Notes: a model not told the origin generated them from the letters alone. A stretch of DNA of 64,000 nucleotides from Nocardioides cremeus (GCF_030518195.1 NZ_JAULSC010000014.1:1-64000), one strand, 5' to 3'; positions 27,130 to 35,683 are shown, counted from the stretch's first letter. Made by a program: numbers and translations.

Positions 27130-27888
27130 ATGACCGCCACCACCAGCAACCCCGCCCGCACCGACCGCACCGACCGCCTCGACCGCACCGACCGCCTCGG
27201 CCGGGGGAGCCTCCCGCGACCCGGCGCCGCGGCGCCACCGCTCCCGAGGGCCTGGGCCCTGACCGGTGTCGCAGGGGCGATCGCCGGTGCCGGCGCCGTC
27301 GTCGCCTCCAGCCTGGTGGCGGCGGTCTACGACCCCGCCCTGGCCGGCGACCCGGAGCGGATCGCGGAGGCGGTCGGCGACAGGGCGCCGGTCATCGTCG
27401 CCTTCCACGTCCTGGGCGTGCTGGGCGCCGTGGCGACCATCGTGTTCGCCGCCGGCCTGCACCGTCGGCTGCTCGCCCGCCCGGGCGCCGGGCTGGCGCC
27501 CTCCGTGGCCGCCGCCGGCCTGCTCGGCACCGCCGTGGTGACCATCCTGGGCACCGGCCTGGACACCGAGTTCCTCTTCGCCTCGCAGGCCGGCGACGCC
27601 GCCGCCGACCCGCACGCGGTGGTCTTCTACAACCACTGGATCGGCACCGTCCCGTGGTGCTGGGTGCTCGCCGGTCTCGCCGGGGTCGCCGTGTGGCGCG
27701 CCGCCCGGGCCGGGGTCGTGCCGACCTGGATCGGCCGCGTCGGCCTGGTGCTCGGCGGGCTGACGCTGCTGCTCGGCATCTCGCCGCTGCAGTACATGGC
27801 CGGGATGACCGGCCCGGTCTGGCTGCTGGTCACGGCGGCCGGCTTCGCGGTCGGCGACCGGGCCCACCGCCACGGTGCCGACGCCTGA
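27130..27888 (+). CDS. multi-pass membrane protein of unknown function
   Basis: A 252-residue membrane protein with about six transmembrane helices after a hydrophilic N-terminus. The N-terminus contains a short DRTDRL repeat (DRTDRLDRTDRLGRG, residues about 13-27). No catalytic motif is recognised; a DUF4386-like assignment is possible but weak. AGAGGA precedes the ATG. It is followed by a perfect 17-bp hairpin and then a two-component system, so it is probably transcribed on its own. It is one of the genes separating hemY from hemQ. Confidence 0.7.
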   Translation: MTATTSNPARTDRTDRLDRTDRLGRGSLPRPGAAAPPLPRAWALTGVAGAIAGAGAVVASSLVAAVYDPALAGDPERIAEAVGDRAPVIVAFHVLGVLGAVATIVFAAGLHRRLLARPGAGLAPSVAAAGLLGTAVVTILGTGLDTEFLFASQAGDAAADPHAVVFYNHWIGTVPWCWVLAGLAGVAVWRAARAGVVPTWIGRVGLVLGGLTLLLGISPLQYMAGMTGPVWLLVTAAGFAVGDRAHRHGADA

Positions 27889-27912
27889 GCGGAGCAGTCG
27901 CGTGCCGCTCGA

Positions 27913-27951
27913 CGACGCCGGCCGGGGAAATCAGTTCCCCGGCCGGCGTCG
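27913..27951. terminator. perfect 17-bp hairpin
   Basis: The arms at 27913-27929 and 27935-27951 are exactly complementary (core GCCGGCCGGGGAA / TTCCCCGGCCGGC) around the loop ATCAG. It ends seven bases before the -10 box of the histidine kinase gene, so it could stop read-through or be an operator. Confidence 0.65.
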
Positions 27952-27970
27952 GCGCGCCCACAATGAGGCC

Positions 27971-30043
27971 GTGCTCGTGGCCGGCCGCCGACCTGCTCGC
28001 ACGCCCGTCGGACGTCTCGTCTCCGGCCCGGGCGTGCCGCTGCTGTGCGCCGTGGCGCTGGTGGCCAGCATCGCGGTCGACGCCCGAGGACAGGCCGGGT
28101 CGCTGGGCGACCGGCTCACCGAGGGCCCCGGCTGGCCGTGGACCCTCAGCGGGCTGCTGATCGCCTCGCTCGCCGCCGTCGTCACCTCGCGCGATCCGCG
28201 CTCGCGCTTCGGGTGGGCGCTCGCCGGGTTCGGGGTCTTCTGGGCGGTCGACGGGCTGGCGCAGTCGTGGCTGTACGCCGGTGTCACCGGGTCGTCGGCC
28301 TGGCCGGGCAGCACGGCCGCGCTGTGGTTCTGGGGCCGGGTCGGCTCGCTGCTGCCGGTGGTCGCGGCCGTGCTGATCCTGGTCTTCCCCACCGGTCGCC
28401 TCCTGCCGGGTGGGTGGGGCCGTGCGTCGAGGGCGGCGCTGGCACTGATGTCGGGTGCCGTGCTGGTCTTCCTGCTCGCCCCCGCCCCGGTGCCGGGCGT
28501 GCTGCCCGAGGGGCTCGACCCCGACCCGCTGTCGGTGGGCTGGCTCCCCGGCGCGACGCTCCCGGTCGCCCGCGCCGTCACGGTGCTCGCCTTCGCCGTG
28601 CCCGTCGCCAGCGTCGTGGTGCGCTACCGCCGGTCGGAGGGCGTCGAGCGCGACCGGGTGCGGTGGCTGCTGTGGAGCGTGCTGGTGATGGTGCTGGCCA
28701 TCGTCGCGGGAGCCTTCTACGACGGGCCCGGCGACGACCTGGCCACCAGCTTCGCGGTGATGGTGCTGCCGGCGGCGGCGATGGTCGTCGCGGTCGTGGA
28801 GCCCGAGCTGGTGCCGGTGCGCGACCTGCTGGCCCGCACCCTGGCCTGGGGCGCCCTGGGGCTGCTCGTCCTGGCCGTCGACCTGGTCGCCGTGGGCCTG
28901 CTCGACGCGCTGCTGACCAGGTGGGGCGGCGACGGGCTCTCCCAGCGCGAGGTGGTGGCCCTGGTGCTGCTGGTCTCGGCACTCGTGCACGTGCCGCTGC
29001 GTGCGCGGGTCTGGGCCTGGGCGCGCCGGCTGACCTTCGGCGAGCGGGCGGCGCCGTACGACGTGGTGGCCAGGCTGGCCGCCCGCCTCGAGCACACCGA
29101 CGACGCCGCGGGCCAGCTGGGCGAGGTGGCGGGGGCCGTGGCGGCGGCGTTCGGGGTCTCGTTCGTGCGCGTCGAGGTCGAGCGGGGCGGCGGGGAGACG
29201 CTGGCGGTCAGCCATGGCCACGAGCCCGCGCAGGTGCGGGCGCTGGCGATCACCGACCGCGACCGCGAGGTCGGCCGGCTGCTGCTGCCGGCCCGGGGGA
29301 TGCGCAGCCGGCTCTCGCTGCGCGATGAGCGGCTGCTGGGCGACCTGGTCCGCCAGGCCGCCCTGGCGGTGCGCACCTCGCGGCTGGCCGAGGAGCTGCA
29401 GGAGAGCCGCGAGCGCCTGGTGGTCTCGCGCGAGGAGGAGCGTCGTCGCCTGCGCCGCGACCTGCACGACGGCCTCGGCCCGGCCCTGGGCGGTGTGGTC
29501 TTCCGGCTCGAGTCGGCGCGGCTGCAGGTCGACGCCGACCCGGCCGCGGCCCGCGCGACCCTGCAGGACACCGCGGTGATGGTCCAGGACGTCGTCGCCG
29601 ACGTACGCCGCCTGGTGCACGACCTGCGCCCGCCCGCGCTCGACGACCGGGGGCTGGTCGGCGCGCTGCGCCAGCTCGCCGAGCGGACCGGCCCCGCGGT
29701 GGCGGTGCGCGCCGGCGACCTGCCGGAGCTGCCGGCGGCGGTCGAGGTCGCGGCGTACCGGATCGCGGCGGAGGCGCTGGCCAACGTGGCGCGCCACGCC
29801 GGGGCCACGCGTGCCGAGGTGCGGCTGGCCTGCGAGAAAGGCGGCCTGCTGGTCGAGGTGGCCGACGACGGCGCCGGGGTGCCGGCGGACGCGGAGGCGG
29901 GGGTGGGGCTGCTGTCGCTGCGCGAGCGCGCCGACGAGCTCGGCGGGCGCACGGAGGTGCTGTGCCCGGGCCTCGACGGCGCGGGCACGCTGGTGCGCGC
30001 GTGGCTGCCGGTGGGCGGTGCGGGCGCGGTGAGGGCGGGATGA
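27971..30043 (+). CDS. membrane sensor histidine kinase (NarL/HisKA_3 type)
   Basis: A 690-residue sensor kinase. The N-terminal 320 residues hold about nine transmembrane helices; a GAF-like region (about 365-470) links to the dimerisation helix with the phospho-accepting histidine His499 (RRLRRDLHDGLG). The C-terminal HATPase domain has ANVARHAGAT (N box) and VADDGAG (G1). GTG at 27971 follows CACAAT (27959-27964) by six bases, a leaderless pattern; the 12 bases CACAATGAGGCC recur exactly before hemQ. The stop overlaps the regulator's ATG as ATGA. Stimulus unknown. Confidence 0.9.
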   Translation: MLVAGRRPARTPVGRLVSGPGVPLLCAVALVASIAVDARGQAGSLGDRLTEGPGWPWTLSGLLIASLAAVVTSRDPRSRFGWALAGFGVFWAVDGLAQSWLYAGVTGSSAWPGSTAALWFWGRVGSLLPVVAAVLILVFPTGRLLPGGWGRASRAALALMSGAVLVFLLAPAPVPGVLPEGLDPDPLSVGWLPGATLPVARAVTVLAFAVPVASVVVRYRRSEGVERDRVRWLLWSVLVMVLAIVAGAFYDGPGDDLATSFAVMVLPAAAMVVAVVEPELVPVRDLLARTLAWGALGLLVLAVDLVAVGLLDALLTRWGGDGLSQREVVALVLLVSALVHVPLRARVWAWARRLTFGERAAPYDVVARLAARLEHTDDAAGQLGEVAGAVAAAFGVSFVRVEVERGGGETLAVSHGHEPAQVRALAITDRDREVGRLLLPARGMRSRLSLRDERLLGDLVRQAALAVRTSRLAEELQESRERLVVSREEERRRLRRDLHDGLGPALGGVVFRLESARLQVDADPAAARATLQDTAVMVQDVVADVRRLVHDLRPPALDDRGLVGALRQLAERTGPAVAVRAGDLPELPAAVEVAAYRIAAEALANVARHAGATRAEVRLACEKGGLLVEVADDGAGVPADAEAGVGLLSLRERADELGGRTEVLCPGLDGAGTLVRAWLPVGGAGAVRAG

Positions 30044-30690
30044 GCGGCCTGCGGGTCGTGGTCGTCGACGACCACCGGATCGTGCGCGAGGGGCTGGTCT
30101 CGCTGCTGGGCGCGCTCGAGGGCATCGAGGTCGTCGGGGAGGCCGCCGACGGGCGCGAGGCGCTGCACGTGGTGGGTGAGGTGCTGCCCGACGTGGTGGT
30201 GATGGACATCCAGATGCCGGGCCTCGACGGCATCGAGGCCACCCGCTTCCTGGCCGGGCGGCACCCCGAGGTGCGGGTCGTGATGCTGACGATGACCGAG
30301 GACGACGACACCGTGGTCAGCGCGATCCGGGCCGGGGCCTCGGGCTACCTGCTCAAGGGCGCCGGCGCCGACGAGGTGCTGCACGCGGTGCGCTCGGCGG
30401 CCACTGGCGGGATGGTCTTCGGCGCCTCCGTGGCCGCCCGGGTCGCCGAGCTGTTCGCCGGGGCCTCGCGGCCGGCCGCGGCCCCGGCCTTCCCGCAGCT
30501 GAGCGAGCGCGAGCACCGGGTGCTCGACCTGCTGGCCGCCGGTCGCAGCAACGACCAGATCGCCGCCGAGCTGTTCGTCTCGGGCAAGACCGTGCGCAAC
30601 ACCGTCTCGTCGGTCTACGCCAAGCTGCACGCCCCCGACCGGGCCGCCGCGATCATCCTGGCGCGCGAGGCGGGGCTGGGGCGCGGCTGA
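30040..30690 (+). CDS. NarL/LuxR-family response regulator
   Basis: A 216-residue response regulator. The receiver domain (1-120) has the acidic pocket Asp10/Asp11, the phospho-acceptor Asp56 ([10 protein letters not shown]) and the conserved Lys in SGYLLKGA. The C-terminal LuxR-type helix-turn-helix (about 153-205: [22 protein letters not shown]) binds DNA. It is translationally coupled to the kinase gene (ATGA). Its nearest downstream gene is hemQ, which shares a promoter-start motif with the kinase gene; a regulatory link to haem supply is possible but unproven. Confidence 0.93.
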   Translation: MSGLRVVVVDDHRIVREGLVSLLGALEGIEVVGEAADGREALHVVGEVLPDVVVMDIQMPGLDGIEATRFLAGRHPEVRVVMLTMTEDDDTVVSAIRAGASGYLLKGAGADEVLHAVRSAATGGMVFGASVAARVAELFAGASRPAAAPAFPQLSEREHRVLDLLAAGRSNDQIAAELFVSGKTVRNTVSSVYAKLHAPDRAAAIILAREAGLGRG

Positions 30691-30739
30691 GCGCGCCACC
30701 AGGTGCGGCGCGGGTGGGGGCGGTTGGCACAATGAGGCC

Positions 30740-31450
30740 ATGAGCGACACCCAGAGCAACGCCTCCCGGGTCCGGGAGATCAACGACTCGATCCGCTACA
30801 CGATGTGGTCGGTCTTCCGCCTGCGCGACGTGCTTGGCGACGAGGCCGACCGCGCCGCCGAGGCCGCCGAGGTCGACGAGCTCTTCGAGGCGCTCGCCGG
30901 CGACGACGTGGTGGTGCGCGGCGTCTACGACGTCAGCGGCCTGCGCGCCGACGCCGACGTGATGCTCTGGATCCACGCCGTCGACTCGGTGCAGCTCCAG
31001 GACGCCTACCACCGCTTCCGCCGCACCGCCTTCGGCGCCCGGCTCGAGCCGGTGTGGTCGCAGATGGCCCTGCACCGCCCGGCCGAGTTCAACAAGAGCC
31101 ACGTGCCGGCGTTCCTCGCCGACGAGGAGCCCAAGCGGCACATCTGCGTCTACCCGTTCGTGCGCTCCTACGAGTGGTACCTGCTCGAGGACGGCGAGCG
31201 CCGCGCGATGCTCGCCGAGCACGGCAAGATGGCGCGCGACTACAAGGACGTGCGCGCCAACACCGTGGCCAGCTTCGCCCTCGGTGACTACGAGTGGATG
31301 CTGGCCTTCGAGGCCGACGAGCTCTACCGCATCGTCGACCTGATGCGGCACCTGCGCGCCTCCACCGCCCGCCGCCACGTGCGTGAGGAGGTGCCGTTCT
31401 ACACCGGCGCCCTGACCCCGGTCCCCGACCTCCTGCACCGCCTGCCCTGA
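30740..31450 (+). CDS. hemQ: coproheme decarboxylase (chlorite dismutase family)
   Basis: A 236-residue HemQ, which converts coproheme III to haem b by oxidative decarboxylation of two propionates with peroxide. Tyr138 in [12 protein letters not shown] is the expected radical tyrosine and His161 ([12 protein letters not shown]) the expected proximal haem ligand. CACAAT at 30728-30733 precedes the ATG by six bases (leaderless pattern). The stop codon TGA opens the first unit of a 22-bp repeat array. It completes the coproporphyrin pathway with hemE and hemY. Confidence 0.95.
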   Translation: MSDTQSNASRVREINDSIRYTMWSVFRLRDVLGDEADRAAEAAEVDELFEALAGDDVVVRGVYDVSGLRADADVMLWIHAVDSVQLQDAYHRFRRTAFGARLEPVWSQMALHRPAEFNKSHVPAFLADEEPKRHICVYPFVRSYEWYLLEDGERRAMLAEHGKMARDYKDVRANTVASFALGDYEWMLAFEADELYRIVDLMRHLRASTARRHVREEVPFYTGALTPVPDLLHRLP

Positions 31451-31595
31451 CCCGTCCCGAATCCCGCGCCGACCCGGCCTGAATCTCGCGCTGACCCGGC
31501 CTGAATCTTCACCGCGAGGAGAAGTGCAGGTACGGGCCGGCTCGGCGCGAAGTCTGGGCCCGGTCAGCGGGAGACATGGGCCGGGTCGACGATGA
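31448..31595. repeat. inverted array of 22-bp units after hemQ
   Basis: Three direct units of 22 bp (type TGACCCGGCCTGAATCTCGC, at 31448, 31470 and 31492) face three inverted units (type GGCCGGGTCAGCGCGAAG, about 31535-31595) across a centre of about 20 bp. The element supplies the hemQ stop codon. The same unit builds the array at 50205-50380. It may fold into a long imperfect hairpin and end transcription. Confidence 0.72.
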
Positions 31596-31630
31596 GGGAA
31601 CCCCCGCCCGAGAGGAACCGTCCCAGCCCC

Positions 31631-32281
31631 ATGCCCACCCCCATGCGCACCCCAGCCCGCCGGCGTACGACCGGTCTCGCCCTGCTCGTCGCCCCGCTGC
31701 TGATGGTCTCCGCGTGCGGCGGGGGAGAGGACGAGGTGGCCGTCGACGACGGCGCGGCGAGCTCGCCGGCGCCCCTGGAGCCGCAGGCCGCCCCCGGCAC
31801 GGTGCGCACCCGCGACCTGGTCGTGGTGATGGACACCGGTGAGGGCCCCGAGATGTGCCTGGGACCGGTCGCCGAGTCCTACCCGCCGCAGTGCAGCGGC
31901 CCGGCCATCGAGGGCTGGAAGTGGCGCGACCAGCAGGCCTTCGAGAAGGCCGGCAACGTGCGCTGGGGCTACTTCGCGCTCACCGGCGACTGGGACGGCA
32001 CCACCTTCACCGTCTCCGACGCGATCCCCGCGGCGCTCTACAGCCCGGTGCGCGAGGACGAGCAGGACCCGCCCCCGCCGCTGCGCCAGCGCGACGAGGC
32101 CTCGATCAACGAGATCGCCCGCGAGGTGAGCGAGCTGCCGGGCGTGGCCGGCACCTACGTGGAGAACAACCAGGTCGTGGTCGAGGTCGCCTACGACGAC
32201 GGCGCGCTGCAGCAGCGCCTCGACGAGCAGTACGGCGCCAACGCAGTGCGGGTCGTCCCGCAGCTCGTCGACGCCGGCTGA
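31631..32281 (+). CDS. hypothetical lipoprotein
   Basis: A 216-residue lipoprotein with the lipobox LMVSAC (Cys29). The mature part begins with an acidic, low-complexity stretch and then a compact domain with two cysteines (MCLGPVAESYPPQCSGP), an aromatic cluster (WKWRDQQAFEKAGNVRWGYFALTGDWDGTTF) and a C-terminal region starting SINEIAREVSELPGVAG. No family is recognised. The start is uncertain: ATG at 31592 and 31643 are in frame and none has a good ribosome site. It follows the 22-bp repeat array and converges on msrB. Confidence 0.7.
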   Translation: MPTPMRTPARRRTTGLALLVAPLLMVSACGGGEDEVAVDDGAASSPAPLEPQAAPGTVRTRDLVVVMDTGEGPEMCLGPVAESYPPQCSGPAIEGWKWRDQQAFEKAGNVRWGYFALTGDWDGTTFTVSDAIPAALYSPVREDEQDPPPPLRQRDEASINEIAREVSELPGVAGTYVENNQVVVEVAYDDGALQQRLDEQYGANAVRVVPQLVDAG

Positions 32282-32291
32282 GCGGCCGGGC

Positions 32292-32711
32292 TCAGCCCTC
32301 GACGGGCCCGGAGCCGTCGGCCGGCTCGAGGGTCATGCTGATCGAGTTGATGCAGTAGCGGTCACCGGTCGGGGTGCCGTAGCCGTCGGGGAAGACGTGG
32401 CCCAGGTGCGAGCCGCAGCCGGCGCAGCGCACCTCGACGCGCTTCATGCCGTGCGAGGTGTCCTCGATGTACTCGATGGTGTCGCTGAGCGGCTGGTAGA
32501 ACGACGGCCAGCCGCAGCCCGAGTGGAACTTGGTGTCGGACTCGAAGAGCTTGGCCCGGCAGGCCTTGCAGCGGTAGACGCCGGTGGTCTCGGTGTCGGT
32601 CAGGCGCCCCACTCCGGCGCGCTCGGTGCCGGCCTGGCGCAGCACGGCGTACTCCTCGGGCGAGAGCTGCTCGCGCCACTCGGCGTCGGTCTTCTCCACG
32701 TCGTAACCCAT
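32292..32711 (-). CDS. msrB: peptide-methionine (R)-S-oxide reductase
   Basis: A 139-residue MsrB, which reduces methionine-R-sulfoxide in proteins. The catalytic Cys120 is in RYCINSISM, zinc is bound by Cys48, Cys51, Cys96 and Cys99 (CKAC, CAGC), and Cys66 lies in SGCGWPSF. TAGGCT (32723-32718) precedes the ATG by six bases (leaderless pattern). It sits downstream of hemQ, as in mycobacteria, in opposite orientation. Confidence 0.96.
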   Translation of the reverse strand: MGYDVEKTDAEWREQLSPEEYAVLRQAGTERAGVGRLTDTETTGVYRCKACRAKLFESDTKFHSGCGWPSFYQPLSDTIEYIEDTSHGMKRVEVRCAGCGSHLGHVFPDGYGTPTGDRYCINSISMTLEPADGSGPVEG

Positions 32712-32815
32712 GTCTCCAGCCTACGTGGGCCACCTCATCCCTCCGGGGCGTTGACGGGGCTCGGTGCACGGCTGTTCACTGTGTTCGGTAGAGGACCCAG
32801 CCCGAGGAGGCCCGG

Positions 32816-33901
32816 TTGAGCGCGACGATCCCGTGGGAGCGCGTGCGGCGTGCAGGCGCGAAGCTGACGACACCGCTGCACCCCGACGACTACCTCTCCC
32901 TGATCAACCCGTTGTGGAGCCAGCGCGAGCTGCGCGGGCGCGTCGAGGAGGTCGTGCAGGAGACCGAGGACGCCGCGACCCTGGTGATCCGGCCCGGCTG
33001 GGGCTGGCGCTTCGACCACCGCCCCGGGCAGTACGTCGGCATCGGGGTGCAGGTCGAGGGCCGGTTCCAGTGGCGCTCCTACTCGGTCAGCTCGCCCCCG
33101 CGCCGCTCCGGGCGCCACATCGCGATCACGGTGCGGGCGATGCCCGAGGGGCTGCTGTCCTCCCACCTGGTCAACGGGCTCGCGCCGGGCACGATCGTGC
33201 GGCTGGCCAAGCCCGAGGGCGACTTCGTGCTGCCCGACCCGCCGCCGCCGCGGATGCTGTTCCTGGTCGGCGGCTCGGGGATCACGCCGGTGATGGCGAT
33301 GCTGCGCACCCTCGACCGTCGCCACACGATGCCCGACGTCGTCCTGCACTACTCCTCGCCGACGCCCGAGCGGATGATCTTCCGCGACGAGCTGGCGCGG
33401 CTGGAGGAGGCCCACTCTGGCCTCACGGTGCACCGCCTGCACACCGACACCGACGGCATCCTCGAGGTCGGTGACCGCGAGCGCGGCCTCGACGCGGTGT
33501 GCCCCGACTGGCGCGAGCGCGAGACCTGGGCCTGCGGGCCGGGCCCGATGCTCGACGCGGTGTCCGCGCACTTCGAGGCCGAGGGCCTCGAGGACCGGCT
33601 GCACCTGGAGCGCTTCACCCTCGAGCTGGGCGGCGACGGGGGCGAGGGCGGTCAGATCCGCTTCCAGACCTCCGGCAAGGAGGTCGAGGTCGACGGAGCC
33701 ACGACCGTCCTCGAGGCCGGCGAGCAGGCCGGTGTCGGGATGCCCTACGGCTGCCGGATGGGCATCTGCCACACCTGCACCCTGACGCTCGTCTCCGGCA
33801 CCGTGCGCGACCTGCGCAACGGCGAGGAGTACGCCCAGCCCAACGAGCAGGTGCAGACCTGCGTCACCGCCGCCGTCGGCGACTGCGTCATCGACATCTG
33901 A
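32816..33901 (+). CDS. ferredoxin reductase fused to 2Fe-2S ferredoxin domain
   Basis: A 361-residue electron-transfer protein: FAD domain with RSYSVSSPP (about 86-95), NAD(P) domain with LFLVGGSGITPVMAML (about 143-158), and a C-terminal plant-type 2Fe-2S domain with cysteines in YGCRMGICHTC and a final VQTC. It passes electrons from NAD(P)H to the desaturase encoded 62 bases downstream, like the mycobacterial Rv3230c-DesA3 pair. The start is TTG, supported by GAGGAGG six bases upstream. A TTGACG hexamer at 32751 may be the -35. Confidence 0.92.
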   Translation: MSATIPWERVRRAGAKLTTPLHPDDYLSLINPLWSQRELRGRVEEVVQETEDAATLVIRPGWGWRFDHRPGQYVGIGVQVEGRFQWRSYSVSSPPRRSGRHIAITVRAMPEGLLSSHLVNGLAPGTIVRLAKPEGDFVLPDPPPPRMLFLVGGSGITPVMAMLRTLDRRHTMPDVVLHYSSPTPERMIFRDELARLEEAHSGLTVHRLHTDTDGILEVGDRERGLDAVCPDWRERETWACGPGPMLDAVSAHFEAEGLEDRLHLERFTLELGGDGGEGGQIRFQTSGKEVEVDGATTVLEAGEQAGVGMPYGCRMGICHTCTLTLVSGTVRDLRNGEEYAQPNEQVQTCVTAAVGDCVIDI

Positions 33902-33963
33902 ACCACCCCCTACCTACGAGCACCGACCCACGAGCACCGAGCCACCAGCACCGAGGAGACGAC

Positions 33964-35205
33964 ATGGCGATCGCCGACGTCCAGGAGTACACCCACCTCA
34001 CCGACGACGAGGTCGAGCAGATCGGCCGCGAGCTCGACCGGATCCGCGCCGACGTCGAGGCGTCGCGCGGCGCCGCCGACGCGGCGTACATCAACCGGAT
34101 GATCAAGGTGCAGCGCGGCCTCGCCGCGGCGGCCCGGGTCACCCTGATGACGACCTGCCACTCCAAGAAGGCGCGGGTGCCGGGCGCGGTCGCCGGCGCG
34201 ACCATGCTCGGCCTGGCCAAGATCCTCGAGAACATGGAGATCGGCCACAACGTCATGCACGGGCAGTGGGACTGGATGAACGACCCCGAGATCCACTCCT
34301 CCAACTGGGAGTGGGACACCGCCCAGCCGGCCGAGCAGTGGAAGCACTCGCACAACTACATCCACCACCAGTTCACCAACGTGCTCGGCTACGACAACGA
34401 CATCGGCTACGGCGTGCTGCGGATGGCGCGCGAGCAGCGCTGGAACCCCGCCAACCTCGGCCAGCCGGTCTACAACGCGCTGCTGGCCTCGCTGTTCCAG
34501 TGGGGCGTGGCGCTGCACGACCTCGACCTCGAGAAGATCCGCAAGGGCGAGAAGGACCCGAAGGAGATGAAGCGCCAGCTCAAGCAGATCTGGCGCAAGG
34601 GCCGCAACCAGGCGCTCAAGGACTACGTCGTCTACCCGGCGCTGTCGGGGCCGCACTGGCGCACCACCATCAAGGCCAACGCCACCGCCAACCTGGCGCG
34701 CAACCTGTGGTCCTACATGATCATCTTCTGCGGGCACTTCCCCGACGGGGCGATGCACTTCACCGAGGAGGAGCTCGAGGACGAGACCCGCTCGGAGTGG
34801 TACCTGCGCCAGATCCTCGGCGCCGCCAACTTCGAGGGCGGCCGGCTGCTGCACATCCTCTCGGGGAACCTCGGCTTCCAGATCGAGCACCACCTCTTCC
34901 CCGACCTGCCCAGCAACCGGTACGCCGAGATCTCGGAGCGGGTGCGCGCGCTCTGCGACAAGTACGACCTGCCGTACACCACCGGCCCGCTGCACCGGCA
35001 GTACGGACAGACGCTGCGCACGATCATGAAGCTCTCGCTGCCCAACCGCTTCACCTCCTCCGACTCCCCGCCGGAGCCGCCGAACCGCCCCGACGCCGTC
35101 GAGGCGCCGCCGGTCGACAAGGGCCGCAAGTCCGACGCCGAGCTGCCCCCGCGCCGCTCCGAGCTCGGCGGGTGGTCGCGCTCGGGCATCGGGCGGGCCT
35201 CGTGA
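33964..35205 (+). CDS. membrane acyl-CoA fatty acid desaturase
   Basis: A 413-residue membrane di-iron desaturase. Three histidine boxes are present: HNVMH (95-99), HSHNYIHH (128-135) and QIEHH near 304-308, plus two hydrophobic regions. Together with the upstream reductase it would introduce a double bond into acyl-CoA, as DesA3 does at C9 of stearoyl-CoA. GAGGAG precedes the ATG at 33964. Three 14-bp tandem repeats (ACGAGCACCGACCC type, 33916-33957) fill the spacer and end in the ribosome site. The C-terminal 50 residues are proline-rich and probably disordered. Confidence 0.93.
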   Translation: MAIADVQEYTHLTDDEVEQIGRELDRIRADVEASRGAADAAYINRMIKVQRGLAAAARVTLMTTCHSKKARVPGAVAGATMLGLAKILENMEIGHNVMHGQWDWMNDPEIHSSNWEWDTAQPAEQWKHSHNYIHHQFTNVLGYDNDIGYGVLRMAREQRWNPANLGQPVYNALLASLFQWGVALHDLDLEKIRKGEKDPKEMKRQLKQIWRKGRNQALKDYVVYPALSGPHWRTTIKANATANLARNLWSYMIIFCGHFPDGAMHFTEEELEDETRSEWYLRQILGAANFEGGRLLHILSGNLGFQIEHHLFPDLPSNRYAEISERVRALCDKYDLPYTTGPLHRQYGQTLRTIMKLSLPNRFTSSDSPPEPPNRPDAVEAPPVDKGRKSDAELPPRRSELGGWSRSGIGRAS

Positions 35206-35558
35206 TCCGCGGCCTGGGCCGCGACGTCGACGCGCGTACGGCGCCCTTCGCGTGGGAGCCCGACGAGCAGGGTCGACCCGCGCTCATGGGGGCGCGGGTC
35301 ACCCAGTGCGCGCTGAGCCGGATCTGCGGTGCGTGCGCCGAGTCGCTGGGTCGTCCGATCGCGTTCGTGGGTGACGCCGAGGAGGTCGCCCGCAACGCCT
35401 TCCACGCCCCGCCGCTGCACGAGGAGTGTGCGCGGGGCCTGGCTGCCGACTCGCCGGACTGGCGGGTGGTGGTGCTGACCGCGGGGTTCGAGTTCGTGCG
35501 GCCGGTCGCTGGTGCGGCCGACCGGCGGCCGACGTTCGAGCCGAACTCGCTGCTCTGA
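35202..35558 (+). CDS. small conserved hypothetical protein, desaturase operon
   Basis: A 118-residue protein translated from GTG overlapping the desaturase stop (GTGA), so it is coupled to that operon. It contains Cys-rich SRICGACAES and a later cysteine in LHEECARG, with nearby histidines (FHAPPLHEE), a pattern that could bind metal. No family is recognised. Its fixed coupling suggests a role linked to acyl desaturation or electron transfer. An inverted 12-bp repeat array follows its stop. Confidence 0.7.
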   Translation: MIRGLGRDVDARTAPFAWEPDEQGRPALMGARVTQCALSRICGACAESLGRPIAFVGDAEEVARNAFHAPPLHEECARGLAADSPDWRVVVLTAGFEFVRPVAGAADRRPTFEPNSLL

Positions 35559-35568
35559 CTGGCTGCCC

Positions 35569-35683
35569 GGGTCGTGGTCTGGGTCGTGGTCTGAGTCGTG
35601 GCTTGGGTCTTGGCCCCTGGACGCACCATGGCGCGTCCTGAGGCACACGACCCGAACCACGACCCGGACCACGACCCGGATCA
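35569..35683. repeat. inverted array of 12-bp units between convergent genes
   Basis: Four direct units of 12 bp (GGGTCGTGGTCT twice exactly, then GAGTCGTGGCTT and GGGTCTTGGCCC; 35569-35616) face three inverted units (ACCACGACCCGG type; 35644-35679). The arms pair into a long hairpin with a 27-base centre. The right arm runs to the stop codon of the acetyltransferase gene. A two-sided terminator role fits its position. Confidence 0.75.

Noticed and set aside
31576..31842. Small gene starting at ATG 31576 with a good GGGAG site.
   Set aside because: Its product is a His/Pro/Arg-rich low-complexity string that overlaps the lipoprotein gene in another frame; the lipobox protein is the better call.
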